From: Chelonoidis abingdonii
Taxonomy: Eukaryota; Chordata; Testudines; Testudinidae
NCBI RefSeq assembly: GCF_003597395.2
Contig: NC_133770.1
Coordinates: forward strand, 89,705,641-89,769,640
DNA: 64,000 nt
Direction of reading: 5' to 3'
The notes beneath the pieces are model-generated. The model was not told the DNA's origin, did not search any database, and saw nothing but the letters and a program-made list of their open reading frames with translations. Below, piece after piece: positions 44,701-57,645 of the stretch. The position numbers and the translations under genes were made by a program. Each line of letters begins with the position of its first letter. Positions within the stretch are counted from its first letter, which is position 1.

Positions 44701-46500
44701 GCAGCGCCTGTAGTCAGGGATTTATAGGATCTGTGAAATCCTGCAGAGAATCCAGGAAAATCTGCATTACAAATTACAATACATGTCTCCCACAGGTCCT
44801 GCACTTTTCAGCTGTCTCAATTGTAGCTTATTTGTTGGAAATGGGTATATTATATTTTCAATTTCTCGTGACTCAGAAGTAGTTCTTAACAGCTATTTTG
44901 GATGCCTCCAATTTTGTAAGATTGTCAAAATAAAATATCTTGAATGTTATTTGTATAAGTTGCACCTTTGAATATCACCAGCCACCTGGCAGTAGCTGCA
45001 TCAGTTGAAATACAAGGAGCTGTTGATGATTTTAAAAAACAACCAGGGCAATTAACAGAACAGGGTAATGTGAACAATGCTGAGAATTTCCTACACAGTT
45101 TGATAGCATGAGTGCTCTGCTTGAATGGCAGCTTGAGGTATCACAGACCCTGTTTATGAACTACCCAGTACCATAATATAAACAAGGATGGAGAGTAATG
45201 GATAAGCCTCAAAAAGTTAAGAGGTGTGGAATCAAATCACTGGTGCAGTGAGGTGTAACTGATACCTTCCTCTGCCAGTTGATCTCGCACCCCAGAGGCC
45301 ATCCACCCTGATAGAGGGCAGGCAGAATTTTATTCCCACCAGGGGTTCCTTTGCCAGCTCTCACAATTCTTTGGAAATTCTCATGATATTTACTGTTTAT
45401 TTGTAAAGCCTCATCTCTTAGAGCAAAGTGCTGTGTAAGAATCTCATTTTTTTTAAAGCTAAGTTTCTAACCTACTGATTTCAGACAAAGGCTTGTAAAC
45501 GTGAATGCTAAAGGCTCAAAAACCTGAAGGGAACATTTTCCCCAAATGTATTGTTTTTAAAAAAGTCATGATTTTTAAGCCAACCTCATGATTTTTTGGG
45601 GTGCCTGACACATGATTAATGCTTGGGTTGGAAAAGGTAGGCTCCATAGGAGCTCCACTGGTGGAAGTTCACAAGCAAAAGCTATGAATTAGGGCCCTGA
45701 TACTTAGTCCTCAGTGGTTCAGAAGCCAAATCAGCAATCAGTATTACCCAAAAGAGCCACAGGAGTGTTCAATCATTGTTTCACTTACTATACTAACAAG
45801 TATTCATATTTAAACAGTATGACAGGGGAAATATTTGTGTATACACACACAAATTAATATATAATATTATTCTCACAACAAAAATGACTGACCAATTATT
45901 ATTTATATCAGCTACAATTGGTTAACAACATAGTAAAAGCATCTTGATTGGTTAATAACTTAGATCAGCTAATAATTAAATCACACAGTGTTTTAATATC
46001 ATGTGCTGCAAAGAGCCCCAGGAGACACATTAAAGAGCCACTTTGTGCTCTTGAGTGTCAGTCTGAGTATCACTGAATTAGAGTATCCCCATGCCACCTT
46101 GTTCATACCCCTCTCTGGTCTGTGTTGCCCATGTTTTGGGCTGCAGTGGTTACTGGGATAAGGTGCATTGGTGCAAGTCCAGGTTTCCATTAGTGCACTC
46201 TATCTACATTGTGGATTTGCACTAGTATATCTACATTAGTGTGAGAACTTCAAGGGCTAAAGGCCAGGCTTATTTTTGGTTCTTGGTTTGGTCTGAATAA
46301 GCATGCACACATTCAAATTCTTATCCAAGCTAGCCAGGCCTCTTGGGTCTACAGGACCAGTTCAGAAATCCTGTGAGAAAACAAGTCACTTTTTGCTTCT
46401 TGCCGGGCCAGAAATAGCAGGAAAATCGGTACACATGGTGTTTGAACACTTCACTTTGATAATTGGTGGAACCAGGAAGTTCAGAGGCATGAAAAGAAAA
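41790..46500. other. Long unassigned stretch
   Basis: No supported gene in 4.7 kb. Frames such as 43428-43691 and 43878-44150 (minus) have no recognisable domain. The phrase at about 45560-45640 (CATGATTTTTTGGGGTGCCT, ATGATTAATGCTTGGGTTGG) looks like an old interspersed repeat. The rest could be host intron or intergenic DNA. Confidence 0.45.
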
Positions 46501-47197
46501 AAATGAAAAGTCTTGAACATTGAACAAGAAACTTTATTGAAACAAGATGTTAAAAGATGGCCCAGTACGTCACTATATGGTCACCAGTCTGTTGTGAGTG
46601 GACATAACTGATGGGTTCCTATTTGATGGGGTTGGGATGTGGTTTACCACTGTCCAACCACTCTACACCCCAAAACCAGTGTCTGAGATTTTGAGTCCCC
46701 CAGTTGCTTATAAGTGGTCCACCAGAGTTCCACCTAGGCTGTGGTTCTCTGAGGTTTATTTTAACTCTTTTGGGGACAATGTGGCAGTAAAGCAAAGAAC
46801 ACAGGCATAGAAAAGGAAATTTTTACCTGTGTTGGCTTTAATCTTAAAGCCCTTGAAGAACTAAAGATTTTTGAAAGTAACACAAGTCCTGAGATGTGCT
46901 CTCCCCTCATCTGAGTTCACCCTTTCTGTGAGTCCACGGTTTGTCAGCAGTTCATGTTGGTCAGAGTCTGTCCTGCCTCCTACCATACAGTCCTGCTTAC
47001 TTGTGGTGATGGTCACAGAACCTGCCCCCTGCACAGAACAGCACCCTGTTTTTAAATGAGGCCTTCATTTCTGAGCCATGTGCTCACACTGAGAAGCTCC
47101 AGATCCATGAGTCATGCTTGCTCCCTTTTCAGGCCCCTGAGCAGAAAGACTGTTGTTCCATGAGGATGGGCCATTAGTTGAGACAATCAAAGGCGAT
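46501..47197. other. Unassigned sequence beside the H2A copy
   Basis: A minus-strand AATAAA lies near 46530 (plus TTTATT), about 700 bp downstream of the H2A stop. Because it lies outside the direct repeats that bound the H2A insert, I do not connect it to that gene. Confidence 0.35.
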
Positions 47198-47668
<471 letters not shown>

Positions 47669-47669
47669 G

Positions 47670-49876
47670 TAGTCTTGATGGCTCTCTGTGATAGTCCTTC
47701 AAGGAGATGTCAAGCAGGGCAGCTGTCTGAAATGCAGCATAGCAGGCTTGCCCCTGGACAAGTTCAGACTAGTGCTCAGCACATAGTACAAAATAGAGTG
47801 GGATAAGCCTGAATCAAATTCTGTCTCACACGAAAAACAACATTGTCCCTACAGCTACTCTGTACTTCTTTTTGCTTTATCCTTGAACTTCAGCCTAGGA
47901 TCTCACCCAGCCCCTTCTGCCTGGCTTCTGGTTACTGTTTGAAAGTCTGGACACATTGGCAGCCTCCATTTTGTAAAACAAACCTCTTTCCAAGTCAGTC
48001 CTTTAGAGCTGAGGTTTTAATGACCACTTTTAGCAGTACTTATTTCACAGATAAAAATTTGTTAATGAAAGCAAAAGTTATTGTATTAAAACACATTTTC
48101 TCCAAAGGGGAGGGAATTGAGACACCATCTGTCCTGCTCTTGGCTCCCATCCAGAGCCTTCAGACGAAAGCCAAATTAACAGCAGCATTCCTCCCCCACA
48201 GTTCTCTCTTGTAGCCTTGCACAGAATCTTTGGGAGAAAATACCACCTCTGCAAAGACATCTAAGAGATTTTTTAAAAAAATGTATAACTAGAATAGCTA
48301 ATTCACCTTATAAAGCTCTACTTCACCTAGTATTATTATCTGCCCAATTTAAAGTTATCTTAGGGTTTTACATTGGCACCCATTGCTCTAGTATCTTAGC
48401 ACTGTCTTATTAAAATAAATAACAATAGGGAAGACCCCGTTGGACTTTCTGGAGTCTCTGGGTCGCCTCACTTTTTGGGGTATAAAACAGAATTCTGCTT
48501 GATTTCTGTTTGGTTAATTTGTATTTTATTTTTGGGGGGAGTTATTTGGATGAATGGAGGTGTCAGTGTTGTGCCAGGGCTTGTCTGAGGGGAGGTTTTG
48601 TAGCATTTTTTATGCTAGACTCTGGATTCTCCTAATCCCCTCTGGAGGATAAGTTTTTATAGAGAGATCTACTTGACCAAGCATGCGATATCCCATCTAT
48701 CATGCATTTCAGGCTTTGTGATTGGCATCCACAGAAGTGCAACTGTCTAGGTGGTTTATAGATTTCATTCCGTCTTCAGTGCAGCAGGGGCTTCATCTGT
48801 TAGTTGATCTGAAGATTAGGACCAAACTCTTGAACCAGAATGTGAAAATGACACTAGAGATAAGACCTAGCCATGAAGTACTATCCTCTCCTCTGGAGAA
48901 AGTCGTTAGTATCAGCGGGTTTATAGATTAGCAGGATATCCAGGTTAGTATCTGTGATTTACATAAAAGATTTTGTTTTAAATTGGCCTTAATCTTGCTA
49001 AGGAATGGAATAATTCCTCCATCTCTGGATTTTTCTTTTATCACTGGGCCTGGGCCTGTTGTGAAGAGATTGGAGGGAGAAGGAGAGAGCTAACATTAGG
49101 CTTGTGGTATCATTAGGCAGCCAGGGTTGGGTGATGCTGTGTAGGCAAGATGTTGATGATAAGATTATGGATGGTGCAGAGGTTTATGGAACACAGAACT
49201 TTCATTGATCAGCGTAAAGCTGAGGTTCTGGTGTCTGTCTGTTTCAGGCTACTCTGAAAGAGCTGTTTGCTGAATGCACCACACTGGATGCCTCTGTCTT
49301 ATGATCATCTTTCCAGACATTGTGTGACATTTCCTAAGGTTTATTTTTTCCTGTTCTAACTTAGGGAGGGACATGTGGATGGTCTATATATCATGCAATG
49401 CTGGTGGGCTAGAGGTGCTTTGGGTACCCACAGAGGTGCATGACTACTCAGCAATGATTGCAGATTGAATTAAGGAGAGTTGTAGGAGAAGTTTTGACAG
49501 TCCATCAGTTGTGTGCGGTATAGCAGGTGGGTGTGACACACTGGGCAGTGTGCTGTGGGAAAGGCCAAAGCATGGAAAGTAGAGTAACAAGTCAGAGGCA
49601 GTAAGGGTGAATGGGAGAATACTGGGAGATGCTGCCTGCATCTTGAGGTGGTGCTGGTAATGGAGAAAAGGCCCTTCTCTTCTTCCTGGTGGGAGGAGTC
49701 AGCTGGCGGGAGGGAGGCCGAGGTGCTGCTTCCTGCGTTCATGTTCAAAACTCTCATACCCCAGAAGCGTTGAGAGGGAGGGAGGCAGGCAGTGTTCCTC
49801 TGTCTGTCTTGTGGAGGGTGGGTTGTTCTGTCTGCCTCTGTATACCTACATTCGATAGATCTCTGTACATATTTCA
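47670..49876. other. Unassigned sequence
   Basis: Frames at 47843-48214 (plus) and 49470-49877 (minus) show no known domain. The second abuts the CR1 terminus at 49877 and partly reflects it. Confidence 0.4.
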
Positions 49877-50215
49877 TAAGAACATAAGAATGGCCGTACC
49901 GGGTCAGACCAAAGGTCCATTCAGCCCAGTATCTGTTCTACCGACAGTGGCCAATGCCAGGTGCCCCAGAGGGAGTGAACCTAACAGGCAATGATCAAGT
50001 GATCACTCGCCTGCCATCCATCTCCATCCTCTGACAAACAGAGGCTAGAGACACCATTCCTTACCCATCCTGGCTAATAGCCATTTTTGGACTTCACCAC
50101 CATGAATTTATCCAGTTCTCTTTTAAACACTGTTATAGTCCTAGCCTTCACAACCTCCTTAGGTAAGGAGTTCCACCTCACCCCTTCAAATGTGATTCTG
50201 CTCTGAAAAGTAACA
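49877..50215 (-). repeat. CR1 LINE 3' end, antisense
   Basis: It opens with ATAAGAACATAAGAATGGCC and continues with GGGTCAGACCAAAGGTCCAT and CAGTGGCCAATGCCAGGTGC, the reverse complement of the reptile-type CR1 3' UTR. On the minus strand the end of the coding region is readable: VRWNSLPKEVVKARTITVFK, then RELDKFMVVKSKNGY. The plus-strand CR1 at 57650-61685 ends with the complementary wording (GTATGGCCGTTCTTATG), so the two copies are the same family in opposite orientation. Confidence 0.9.
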
Positions 50216-50319
50216 CTGCACAAATGGGATTGTGGGGTTTCATGTATTTTATGCCTCCAGGAGTCCAGATTGGATTTACTAAATTTAAAAGTAAAAATAT
50301 GGCTTCTCAAATGCTACTC

Positions 50320-50520
50320 TGGCAAACTCAGTCTGGCATCTCCAAGACAAGCTGAGTTGTCTCCTTCCTATGTACGAACCCCAGAAATAAAGATGCTGCT
50401 ACAGGAATTTCTGTAACAGCTCTGCTCATGGTGTATGAGCCAAACTGGAATAGAATTGAAGTCTCTCTCCCATAGTTGTATCTTATCTGTAGTGCTCAGG
50501 GGGTTGGCTCTAGGTACAAA
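50320..50520 (+). repeat. LTR-like 3' portion
   Basis: AATAAA near 50386 in CCCAGAAATAAAGATGCTGC is followed by a T-rich region and AGTGCTCAGGGGGTTGGCTC. It looks like the R/U5 end of an LTR next to the CR1 terminus. The left edge and a target duplication were not found. Confidence 0.3.
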
Positions 50521-50524
50521 GTAG

Positions 50525-51600
50525 TAAAAACTTACTTTTGTAAAAATGACTACCAAGTACAAGTCTAAATTTATTTAATTATTAAGATTCCTTCAGAAGA
50601 TACTTATGGGAGCACTATGGAAATGTAAGTGCAACTACAGTTTTACCTATTGACTTTTTACCGTAACTGCACCATCAAGATCCGCTAAGGAGTAAGCACT
50701 GCACCAAGTAACAAAGCTGACTCATCAGTTTTTTGTGTTTTTTTTTCTGTAAGAGCTACCCATCTAAAATAGTGCTGCAGAACTTCCCATGGCAGCAGCC
50801 TGACATTCTTACTTTACTGTCAAAAATAAGTCTCTTAAGCTCCAGAGAAAGATTGACTGAAGTAAATGCTGGTCCTCAACAAATGTCCCAAAGAGGCAGA
50901 CTCCTAAGACCTTCTCAGCTTACCAGGGCTTTAACACTACTAATATTTACTATTACTATTTACTACTAATAAATACTTATTTATCACAAAATCAGGCAGA
51001 CTGAAAAGTTATATTTTTTTCTTGGCATTCATCTTAAACCCATGCCAGAAAGAATAAACTTGTATAAAAAATGCAAGAGTCCAAGAGAACTACTTCTACC
51101 ATTGTGCAAAATTACTATAGTATTATCTAGTAATAGTCTTGAAGTCTATAGCTTGCAAATCTATGCATAATATGGTTACAATAATCTCCCTATAGAGCTG
51201 GTAAAGGCAAGGAATTCAGAGGCTATAGCAGAAATGAGTTACACTTTTTGACTTGCTGCATTTTTAATATACAGTATGAATGACTAAAGACTCGTAAATG
51301 CTGTTGTTAGGTATTCTGCAAACATAATGAATATGTACTTATATGCTCAGCAAATAACAACTTGGTTGTATTGCTCAAAGCTGACAAACTTTTTGAATGT
51401 TTGTGCAACTGCAACTTTAGTAAGTGTAAGAGGCACAATGATAATTTTGAAACCCTGTGAATAATCCAGAACTGTAGAGTGTCAATTTACAGGCAATTCC
51501 AGTTCAATGCAACTCTGAAAATCAGCTTAATATGTGAAAGCTACCACTTTAAACTTATGTTTTATTATTGTCTATTTTTTGTGGTTCAATCTGCACTTCT
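50525..51600. other. AT-rich unassigned sequence
   Basis: No gene or repeat terminus was recognised. Confidence 0.45.
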
Positions 51601-51608
51601 CACTCAAG

Positions 51609-52205
51609 TTGGGTTGCCAGGTGTCTGGTTTTCGACCATAATGCCCGGTTGAAAAGGGACCCTTGCGGCTCCAGTCGGGACTACTGACCGGGCCGTTAAA
51701 AGTCTGGTCAACAGTGCAGTGGGGGCCTGGGTCTAAGGCAAGCTCCCTGCCTGCTCTAGCTCCGCACAGCTCCCAGAGGAGGCCCCCCCACATGGGTGGC
51801 CAGGGAGGCTCTGCGCACTGTCCCTACCCCGAGTGCCAGCTCCGCAGCTCCCATTGGCTGGGAAACCTGTGGGAGCAAGGGCAGTATGTGGAGCTTCCCT
51901 GGCTGCCTGTGCGTTGAGGGGCTGCAGGGACTTGGCGGCTGCTTCCTGAAAGTCACGCACTGCCAGGATCCCAAACCTCGAACCCCCGCCCGCACGCACC
52001 CAACACTCTGCCCCAGCCTGGAGTCCCCTTCTGCACCCAGACTCCTTCCCAGAGCCTGCAACCCCCTGCCCCAAACTCTCCTGCACCCCAAACCCCTCAT
52101 CCCCAGCCCACCCCAGAGTGCACCCTCCCAGCCAGAGCCCACACCCCTTCCTGCACCCCAAACCTCTCATCTCTGGCTCCACCCCAGAGCCTGCACCCCC
52201 AGCAG
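51609..52205 (+). mobile_element. Truncated GC-rich DNA element with C-rich subrepeats
   Basis: It begins near GGGTTGCCAGGTGTCTGGTT, followed by GACCGGGCCGTTAAAAGTCT and GC-rich sequence with CTCCCATTGGCTGGGAA. From about 51990 it consists of the same C-rich subrepeat as 39630-39820. The right terminus is missing, and gypsy gag-like coding text starts immediately after. Long frames on both strands here (51733-52182 minus, 51796-52218 plus) are compositional. Confidence 0.5.
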
Positions 52206-52206
52206 A

Positions 52207-52713
52207 AGGCCTCTCTGAAGTAGATAGGCTGTTGGAGCTGTTTGAGACCTATTGTTTTCCAAAGAGAAATACCTCCATGCAAAGGAGAATTCTCTGAGAG
52301 AAATCAGGGACCTACTGAAACAACTGATGAGTGGGTAACCCAGCTACAGTTGATAATAAAAGCCTGTGCTTCCACAGATGGGGATGACATGCTGAAAGAT
52401 AAGATCTTAATGGGATCACACTCAAAAGAAATACCAGAAAAACTACTAATGGAGGAGAATTTAACATTAGACAAAGCCATTAGAATAGCCTGTTATAAGA
52501 GACATGCAAAGAGCAAATGGAAGACATGATGTGTTCATAATAAAGGGAGCAACAGCAGGGCACCAGCCTCACGCAGCATTAAAAGAAAAGAGTACGATAA
52601 AGGCCCAGACACAGTGGGTTTGTAACAGATGTGCATTCCATCTTGCAAAGCAAGAATGCCCATCTGTAGGGAAGATATGCACAAAGTACCAGAAAGCAAA
52701 CCATTCTGCATGA
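52207..52713 (+). pseudogene. Gypsy gag-like region with broken zinc knuckle
   Basis: After an upstream frame reading ELFETYCFPKRN, the frame 52242-52529 gives TTDEWVTQLQLIIKACASTD, GDDMLKDKILMGSHSKEIPE and LTLDKAIRIACYKRHAKS, a capsid-like segment typical of gypsy gag. Frame 52504-52713 follows with CNRCAFHLAKQECPSVGKIC and TKYQKANHSA. The cysteine/histidine-rich stretch resembles a nucleocapsid zinc knuckle, but one expected cysteine is tyrosine. In a live element gag would form the particle and bind RNA. Confidence 0.65.
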
Positions 52714-52722
52714 GCGTGCAAC

Positions 52723-52841
52723 TAGGGTGACCAGATGTCCCAATTTTATAGGGACAGTCCCGATATTTGGGGCTTTTTCTTATATAGGTTCCTATTACCC
52801 CCCCTCCCCCAATTTTTCACACTTGCTATGTGGTCACCTTA
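52723..52841 (+). mobile_element. hAT-type MITE, 119 bp, TSD CGTGCAAC/CATGCAAC
   Basis: The ends are TAGGGTGACCAGATGTCCC and TGTGGTCACCTTA. The flanks are CGTGCAAC (52715-52722) and CATGCAAC (52842-52849), differing by a CpG-type change. It is the same family as 16225-16348, inserted in the gypsy element after the zinc-knuckle region. Confidence 0.92.
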
Positions 52842-54570
52842 CATGCAACACAGGCAAACAGAAAAGTACAGGGCATACAGTGCATGTAATTGGAGGAGAG
52901 CAGTTTAACAACAATGACACAGCATTCCTTTTGACTAGAATACAGAATGAGGAAAAGGATAGCAATGAAGCATATGTAACTATATTAATGGGTCCAGAAG
53001 GCATACACCTGAAATTGAAAATTGACATTGGGGATCAAGTACACTGCATCCCTGAGACAAAATTTATGAAAAGGCTAGTCCACAGCATGACACTATCACT
53101 TGTATCTGACTAGCAGGATATGGAGGGCATCCATTCCCCATAGTGGGGAAAATGCAATGTTAAATGCTGGTACAAAGGAAAATGTTGAAATCCAGATTTC
53201 TCTATAACAGAATAGTTCTGTTCACCAACAGAACTAGTCCTGGGACTGAAAGCTTTAAAATCATTAAAATTGATAAAAATCCTAATGACAGTGGAATCTA
53301 AAAGAACATCTCACAACAGAGGGAAATAAGAAAAGATTTCCTGATGTGTTTGAAGGCTATTGCAAAATCAAGCTGTCTACAAGTGCAGTACCAGTAGCAC
53401 ATGCGGTGTGATGACTGCCATTAACTATAAGACCCAAAGTGGAGATGAGACTCCAGTGTATAGAATTGTTGAATATAATGGGAAAGATGGAGGAACCATT
53501 GGAATGGGTTAGCTTGATGGTTGCAGTAGAAAACAAGAATACTGAGGCAGTCCAAAATGTACATAGACCCTCAAGACCTAAACAAAGCAATAACGTGTGA
53601 CATCGCTTACAAGCTGTCTGCAGCAACAGTGTGGTACATGTTCAGAGTGCGATGCTCAATCTGGATTCTGGCAGATCAGAACTAGATGAAGACAGAAGCA
53701 AGTTAACTACTTTCAACACTCTGTTTGGAAGATGGTGCTTCAAAAGAATACCATTGGTGTATCATCTGCACAGGAGATCAGAGAAAATGGTTTACAAAAT
53801 ACTAGAAGGACTGACAGGATTCAAAGTCATTATTAATGACATTTGTGTACCTGGCAGCGCCAAAGAGGAGCATGACAAAAACCTAATAACACTACTCACA
53901 ACATGCATTACTCATAAGTGCAACCTAAAACTGAATCAGCAAAATACAAATCAGTGTAGAGCACATAAGTTGCTTTTGTCATATTTTAGAAAAAGAAGGC
54001 ATCAGACCTAATTCAAATAAAGTGAAAGTGATACAGCAGTTAAAAGCACCAATCTCCCCAAAATGATTGGAAACCACACGAGGGACAGTGACCTACCTAA
54101 TACCAAGTTATATGCCAAGATTAGCAGAAATCACAGCACCTCTATGAGAACTGGGGGGGAAAGAACACAGCAAGTAGTACTGGGATAGGAATATGGAGAA
54201 GACCTTCTAAAACAAAGCTAAAATACTACAAGAAAAACAAGGAACTTGCACTACAAGTAGTGCAAACAGCAGTTCAAGCAAGATAGTTGCAGGAAGGATC
54301 TCCAGCAGCATACGCATCCAGAGCGCTGATGCCAACATAGCAAAATTATGCTCAAATAGAAAAAAAAATTGTCATTGTTACTAATGTCAGAAATTTCATC
54401 AGTACCTAGATGGCCTCACGGTAACAGTTGAACACACACACATCAACCCAGAAAATATTCTTGACAAACTTCTATCTTCTGCACCACCAAGCCTTCAGTG
54501 CATGATCTTAAATCTGCAAAGGTATGATCTGAAAGTGAAAAGGACCACTCATGATAGAGGGGCCCGTTAA
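52842..54570 (+). pseudogene. Gypsy pol: protease, reverse transcriptase, RNase H remnants
   Basis: Protease: LKLKIDIGDQVHCIPETKF at about 53010-53070, where the active-site DTG of aspartic proteases is DIG. Reverse transcriptase: frame 53631-54011 contains DEDRSKLTTFNTLFGRWCFK, then TGFKVIINDICVPG, in which the YxDD-type box reads INDI and so has lost an aspartate, then HDKNLITLLTTCITHKCNLK. RNase H: AAYASRALMPT and NYAQIEKK appear at about 54300-54370 and the continuation reaches about 54540. Frames are broken by at least a dozen stops. In a live element these domains mature the polyprotein and copy the RNA. Confidence 0.7.
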
Positions 54571-54879
54571 CACCTCTGCAGTCATAAAACAAAAAGGGAG
54601 GTTAGTGGGTTACAGATTGTGGTAATAAGCCATAAATCTAGTGTCTCAGGCCAGTCCATGATTTTTAGTGTCCAGCAGAGTTATGAGTTTAAGCTCCCAG
54701 GCTCATTTTTTTAAAGTATTGTGCAGATTTCTTTAGAGATTGATAGCTCAGACAGAGTGATCACTTTGTGAAAAGTGTTCACCCACAGGTGACATGATGT
54801 TTTTATCTTTTATCATTTTCCTGTGTGAAATACAGGCCACTCTTGAATGGCCCCTTACAGTATGTGCTAATTACTTATG

Positions 54880-55066
54880 TTAAACAATGTGGTCCACTTG
54901 CATTTTGCAGTGTTGCTTGGAGTACCTTTCCCACACCCGAAGAAGAGCTCTGTGTGGCTTGAAAGCTTGTCTCTATCACTAACAGAAGTTGGTCAAATAA
55001 CATCTGTTACCTCACCCACTTTGTCTCTCTATTATCCTGGAACCAACACAACTACAACTACACTCC
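54880..55066 (+). repeat. Penelope-like tail with hammerhead-like motif
   Basis: The segment CCGAAGAAGAGCTCTGTGTG continues as GCTTGAAAGCTTGTCTC (54938-54974). It is followed by AGAAGTTGGTCAAATAACAT, TACCTCACCCACTTTGTCTC and CTGGAACCAACACAACTACA. The same tail forms the inverted repeat at 13146-13266. The first part has the layout of a hammerhead core: CTGANGA (here one base off), a 5-bp stem GAGCT/GGCTT with wobble pairs, then GAAA. Hammerheads of this kind are known in Penelope-like elements. Assignment of this tail to that class is inference. Confidence 0.5.
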
Positions 55067-55640
55067 ATATTTGTGATGAGCTCATTTCAGATAATGGACC
55101 ATAATACATACTGAGGAATTTCAAAGATTTAGAAAGGATTGGGGTTTCATACACACAATTAGCAGTCCATATTACCCACTGTCCAGTGGGCAAATAGTGA
55201 GGCATATACTTACCAAGGCTTATGAAGATGGTCAAGACTCTTACCTCATTTTATGAACTACTGAAATACACCTGTGAAATCAGGGCCTTCGCTTGCACAG
55301 GTGTTAATGAGCAAAAAGCTCAAATCAGTAATTACTGCAAATTCATGTCTCTTAATGCCCAGAGTTGCAAATCATGACATAATAAAGCAGAGCTGTATGG
55401 ACGGAAGAAGAAGACAGAAATCCTATTATGATAAAAATGCCAGAACAGTTGAACTTTCACAAGAAATTCCAGTGTAATGATACAAATCTCAAGTGATCAG
55501 TAGCACCCTGTCTCAGTAACTGAACCAGTGGAACAACCTGGATCGTATATAGTATAGACAGAGAATGGACAGTTTAGGCAAAATTGTAGACACCTGAGAC
55601 CCGTTCCTCTTAGTGCAACCACCCCCCCTGAGGAAACATG
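55067..55640 (+). pseudogene. Gypsy integrase core and C-terminal remnant
   Basis: The text LISDNGP at about 55082-55102 holds the second catalytic aspartate of the DDE integrase (SDNGP). Then, with a frame change, FQRFRKDWGFIHTISSPYYP-like text follows up to 55190, and a KAYEDGQDSYLIL stretch at about 55219-55257. Frame 55274-55477 reads SGPSLAQVLMSKKLKSVITA and CMDGRRRQKSYYDKNARTVE, a C-terminal integrase/chromodomain-proximal region. The N-terminal zinc-binding part and first aspartate are absent, replaced by the foreign segment to the left. Confidence 0.65.
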
Positions 55641-55937
55641 GCTTGTGGTGCAGAAATGGCAGTTGAAGTGAACACTAACTGCGATACAAACAAGTCCTCA
55701 GAACTTCCCACTGAGCAGAGACAAGAGACAACAAAGTTACAGCTGACACAAGCACAATCACCAGACGACACTACAGTGGTGCTTACAAATACAAGATGCA
55801 ACTCTTACTTCAGATATGGGAGAAGATTTAAACCCAAAGTGTAGAAGAACTAGGACATGTCCTTATGCCATTATTAAGCAGGAACATGAGTAATGGTATC
55901 TCCAAATTTCTTTTGCTGACAGAAAGGATATATTGTC

Positions 55938-56117
55938 CCTTTTAAGAAAGGCACAGGAAGAGACACGGTAACTGACTCTCTCTGAGTTTGTGTGCACTGA
56001 GCTGGGCTGCTGAGAGCACAGTGTGTATTTGCAAGCCATGTAAATAAATTCTGTTTAGTTTACCCTACCTTGTGTGGATCTCCATTCTTGTGAGGCATCG
56101 AAACAAACGCAATACAG
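55938..56117 (+). repeat. Probable 3' LTR end of the gypsy element
   Basis: From about TGTCCCTTTTAAGAAAGGCA the sequence runs through a pol II-like short stretch to AATAAA near 56043 (GCCATGTAAATAAATTCTGT). The likely end is near AACGCAATACA. TG...CA edges are plausible, but no second LTR is available to confirm them. Confidence 0.45.
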
Positions 56118-56119
56118 TC

Positions 56120-57645
56120 AAGGTCCTTTACAACCCTGTTGACAGGTGGCTGTTTATTTAGAGGGCTTAAAATATTCACTATAGGCAGTTTGTGACATTC
56201 ACATTTAGCTTGTGTGAGATCAAAATAAATTAGCAAACAATGCAGGAGTGTTCAGAGAGAGGATGGCAATACCTTAAAGATGTTCTCTATTCAGTTGCTT
56301 TCCTATTGTGCAACCCCCTTTCCTCACATATTAAAACTTAAAAAAAAACCCCAAACTTTTGTAAATTGGGTGAATGCCAAAACAAGAAAAATAACTTGTT
56401 TTAGTTAAGGAGCAACTGTGGTAACATTGCAGGGAAATTTAATGGCATTTTACTCTGATTAACACAAAAAGGAGGAAAGACAGCTTTGAATTTATCTTTG
56501 TTTGTATTTTTGATGGGTAATAGAGATGAATTCCAGTTGCAAAACTTGGAACTGGATTTTGACCTCCCAAAGGTTTGAGTGTTCGGGTGTGTGATTCTGG
56601 TATTTGCCCATCTCCAGTAGGTACTATGCCCCTGTAATCTTGGGCTGTATTCTTTGTAAATGGAGTGAGATTCATTTGACATATGGGGAACTGCATTAAT
56701 TTACACCAGAAGACAGTTTGGGCCCCTATCATTGTATGAATAATCTAGTATATCTATCCCCTCCTAAAAATGACATTCTCCAATTAGTCATTAAAGAGGA
56801 GAGCTTGAAAGAAACCCTTCTGCCCCTGCACTTGCTAGATATTTGTGATGGGTGAACCATTAAAGCTTGTGCTTGTTTTAAGCAATCAAATGTAGACACT
56901 CTCCAAATCTTGATGGAACCAGGGCTGGGAAGAAGTTTTCTTATGAAATTTTTGGTGTCTTTTCCCATGTGATTGGGCTGGACACAAAAAGCACAGAAGG
57001 GAGCAAAAATGAAGGGAAAGAAAAAGTTAAACTTTTTCAAACTTCACAGTGATTTTGGGTGTCTCATTGGCCTGCCAAAAATTGAGAGAGACAATCAGTG
57101 ACCAGTTCTCAACATTTTGGCAGCCAAACAAAGCATCCTGGAAAGGAGTAATGCTGGTGTCAAACTGGCCTGCAGTAAAGGGCAGTATAAATTGGGAATG
57201 GTCAGACTGCCCCTGCAAAGAAAAAGTTGGCCAGCACTACTATTGCATGGAGCTAGGGTGTTGGGGTTAGGTTTTTTGTTGTTTGTCATATAAAACAGAA
57301 GAATTGCAGCCTGCTGCATGAGTGTTGTCTCAGTACAGCTGTCCAAATCATGATTGCATTCCCCTGGCATGTAATCACCCGTGGTGTTAAACTGAACTGC
57401 AAGTTCAGTTCACAAGGTGTTGACTGCAAACTAATCTCTTATGTTCACTTGGAGAGTTGGGTTTGGCAGACTAAAAATTCTAAGGAAAACCCCAATAGCT
57501 TCCTCGCTACTCCTTCTGTCTCCTGGATGTCTTGTTCTGAGTTGTTCAGATTATTGAACTGCCAGCTAACTCTTCCCCATGTCTTTTACCTGTGTTGGGG
57601 GCTGCTGGGGAGAGGAAAAGGTAATGCTTTCAATTCCATGTGCAG
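56120..57645. other. Unassigned sequence
   Basis: Frames on the minus strand (56401-57370) overlap heavily but have no recognisable domain. No termini were found. Confidence 0.4.

Larger units (their letters stand above)
52207..56117 (+). mobile_element. Degraded Ty3/gypsy LTR retrotransposon
   Basis: Gag-like, zinc-knuckle-like, protease, reverse transcriptase, RNase H and integrase remnants follow one another in plus orientation, then a short LTR-like end with AATAAA. The RT-RH-IN order is that of Ty3/gypsy. A hAT MITE (52723-52841) interrupts the start of pol, and about 500 bp of unrelated sequence (about 54560-55066) replaces the junction between RNase H and integrase. Stops and frameshifts are dense. 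A 5' LTR was not recognised: the left side abuts a GC-rich DNA-element fragment. Confidence 0.75.
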
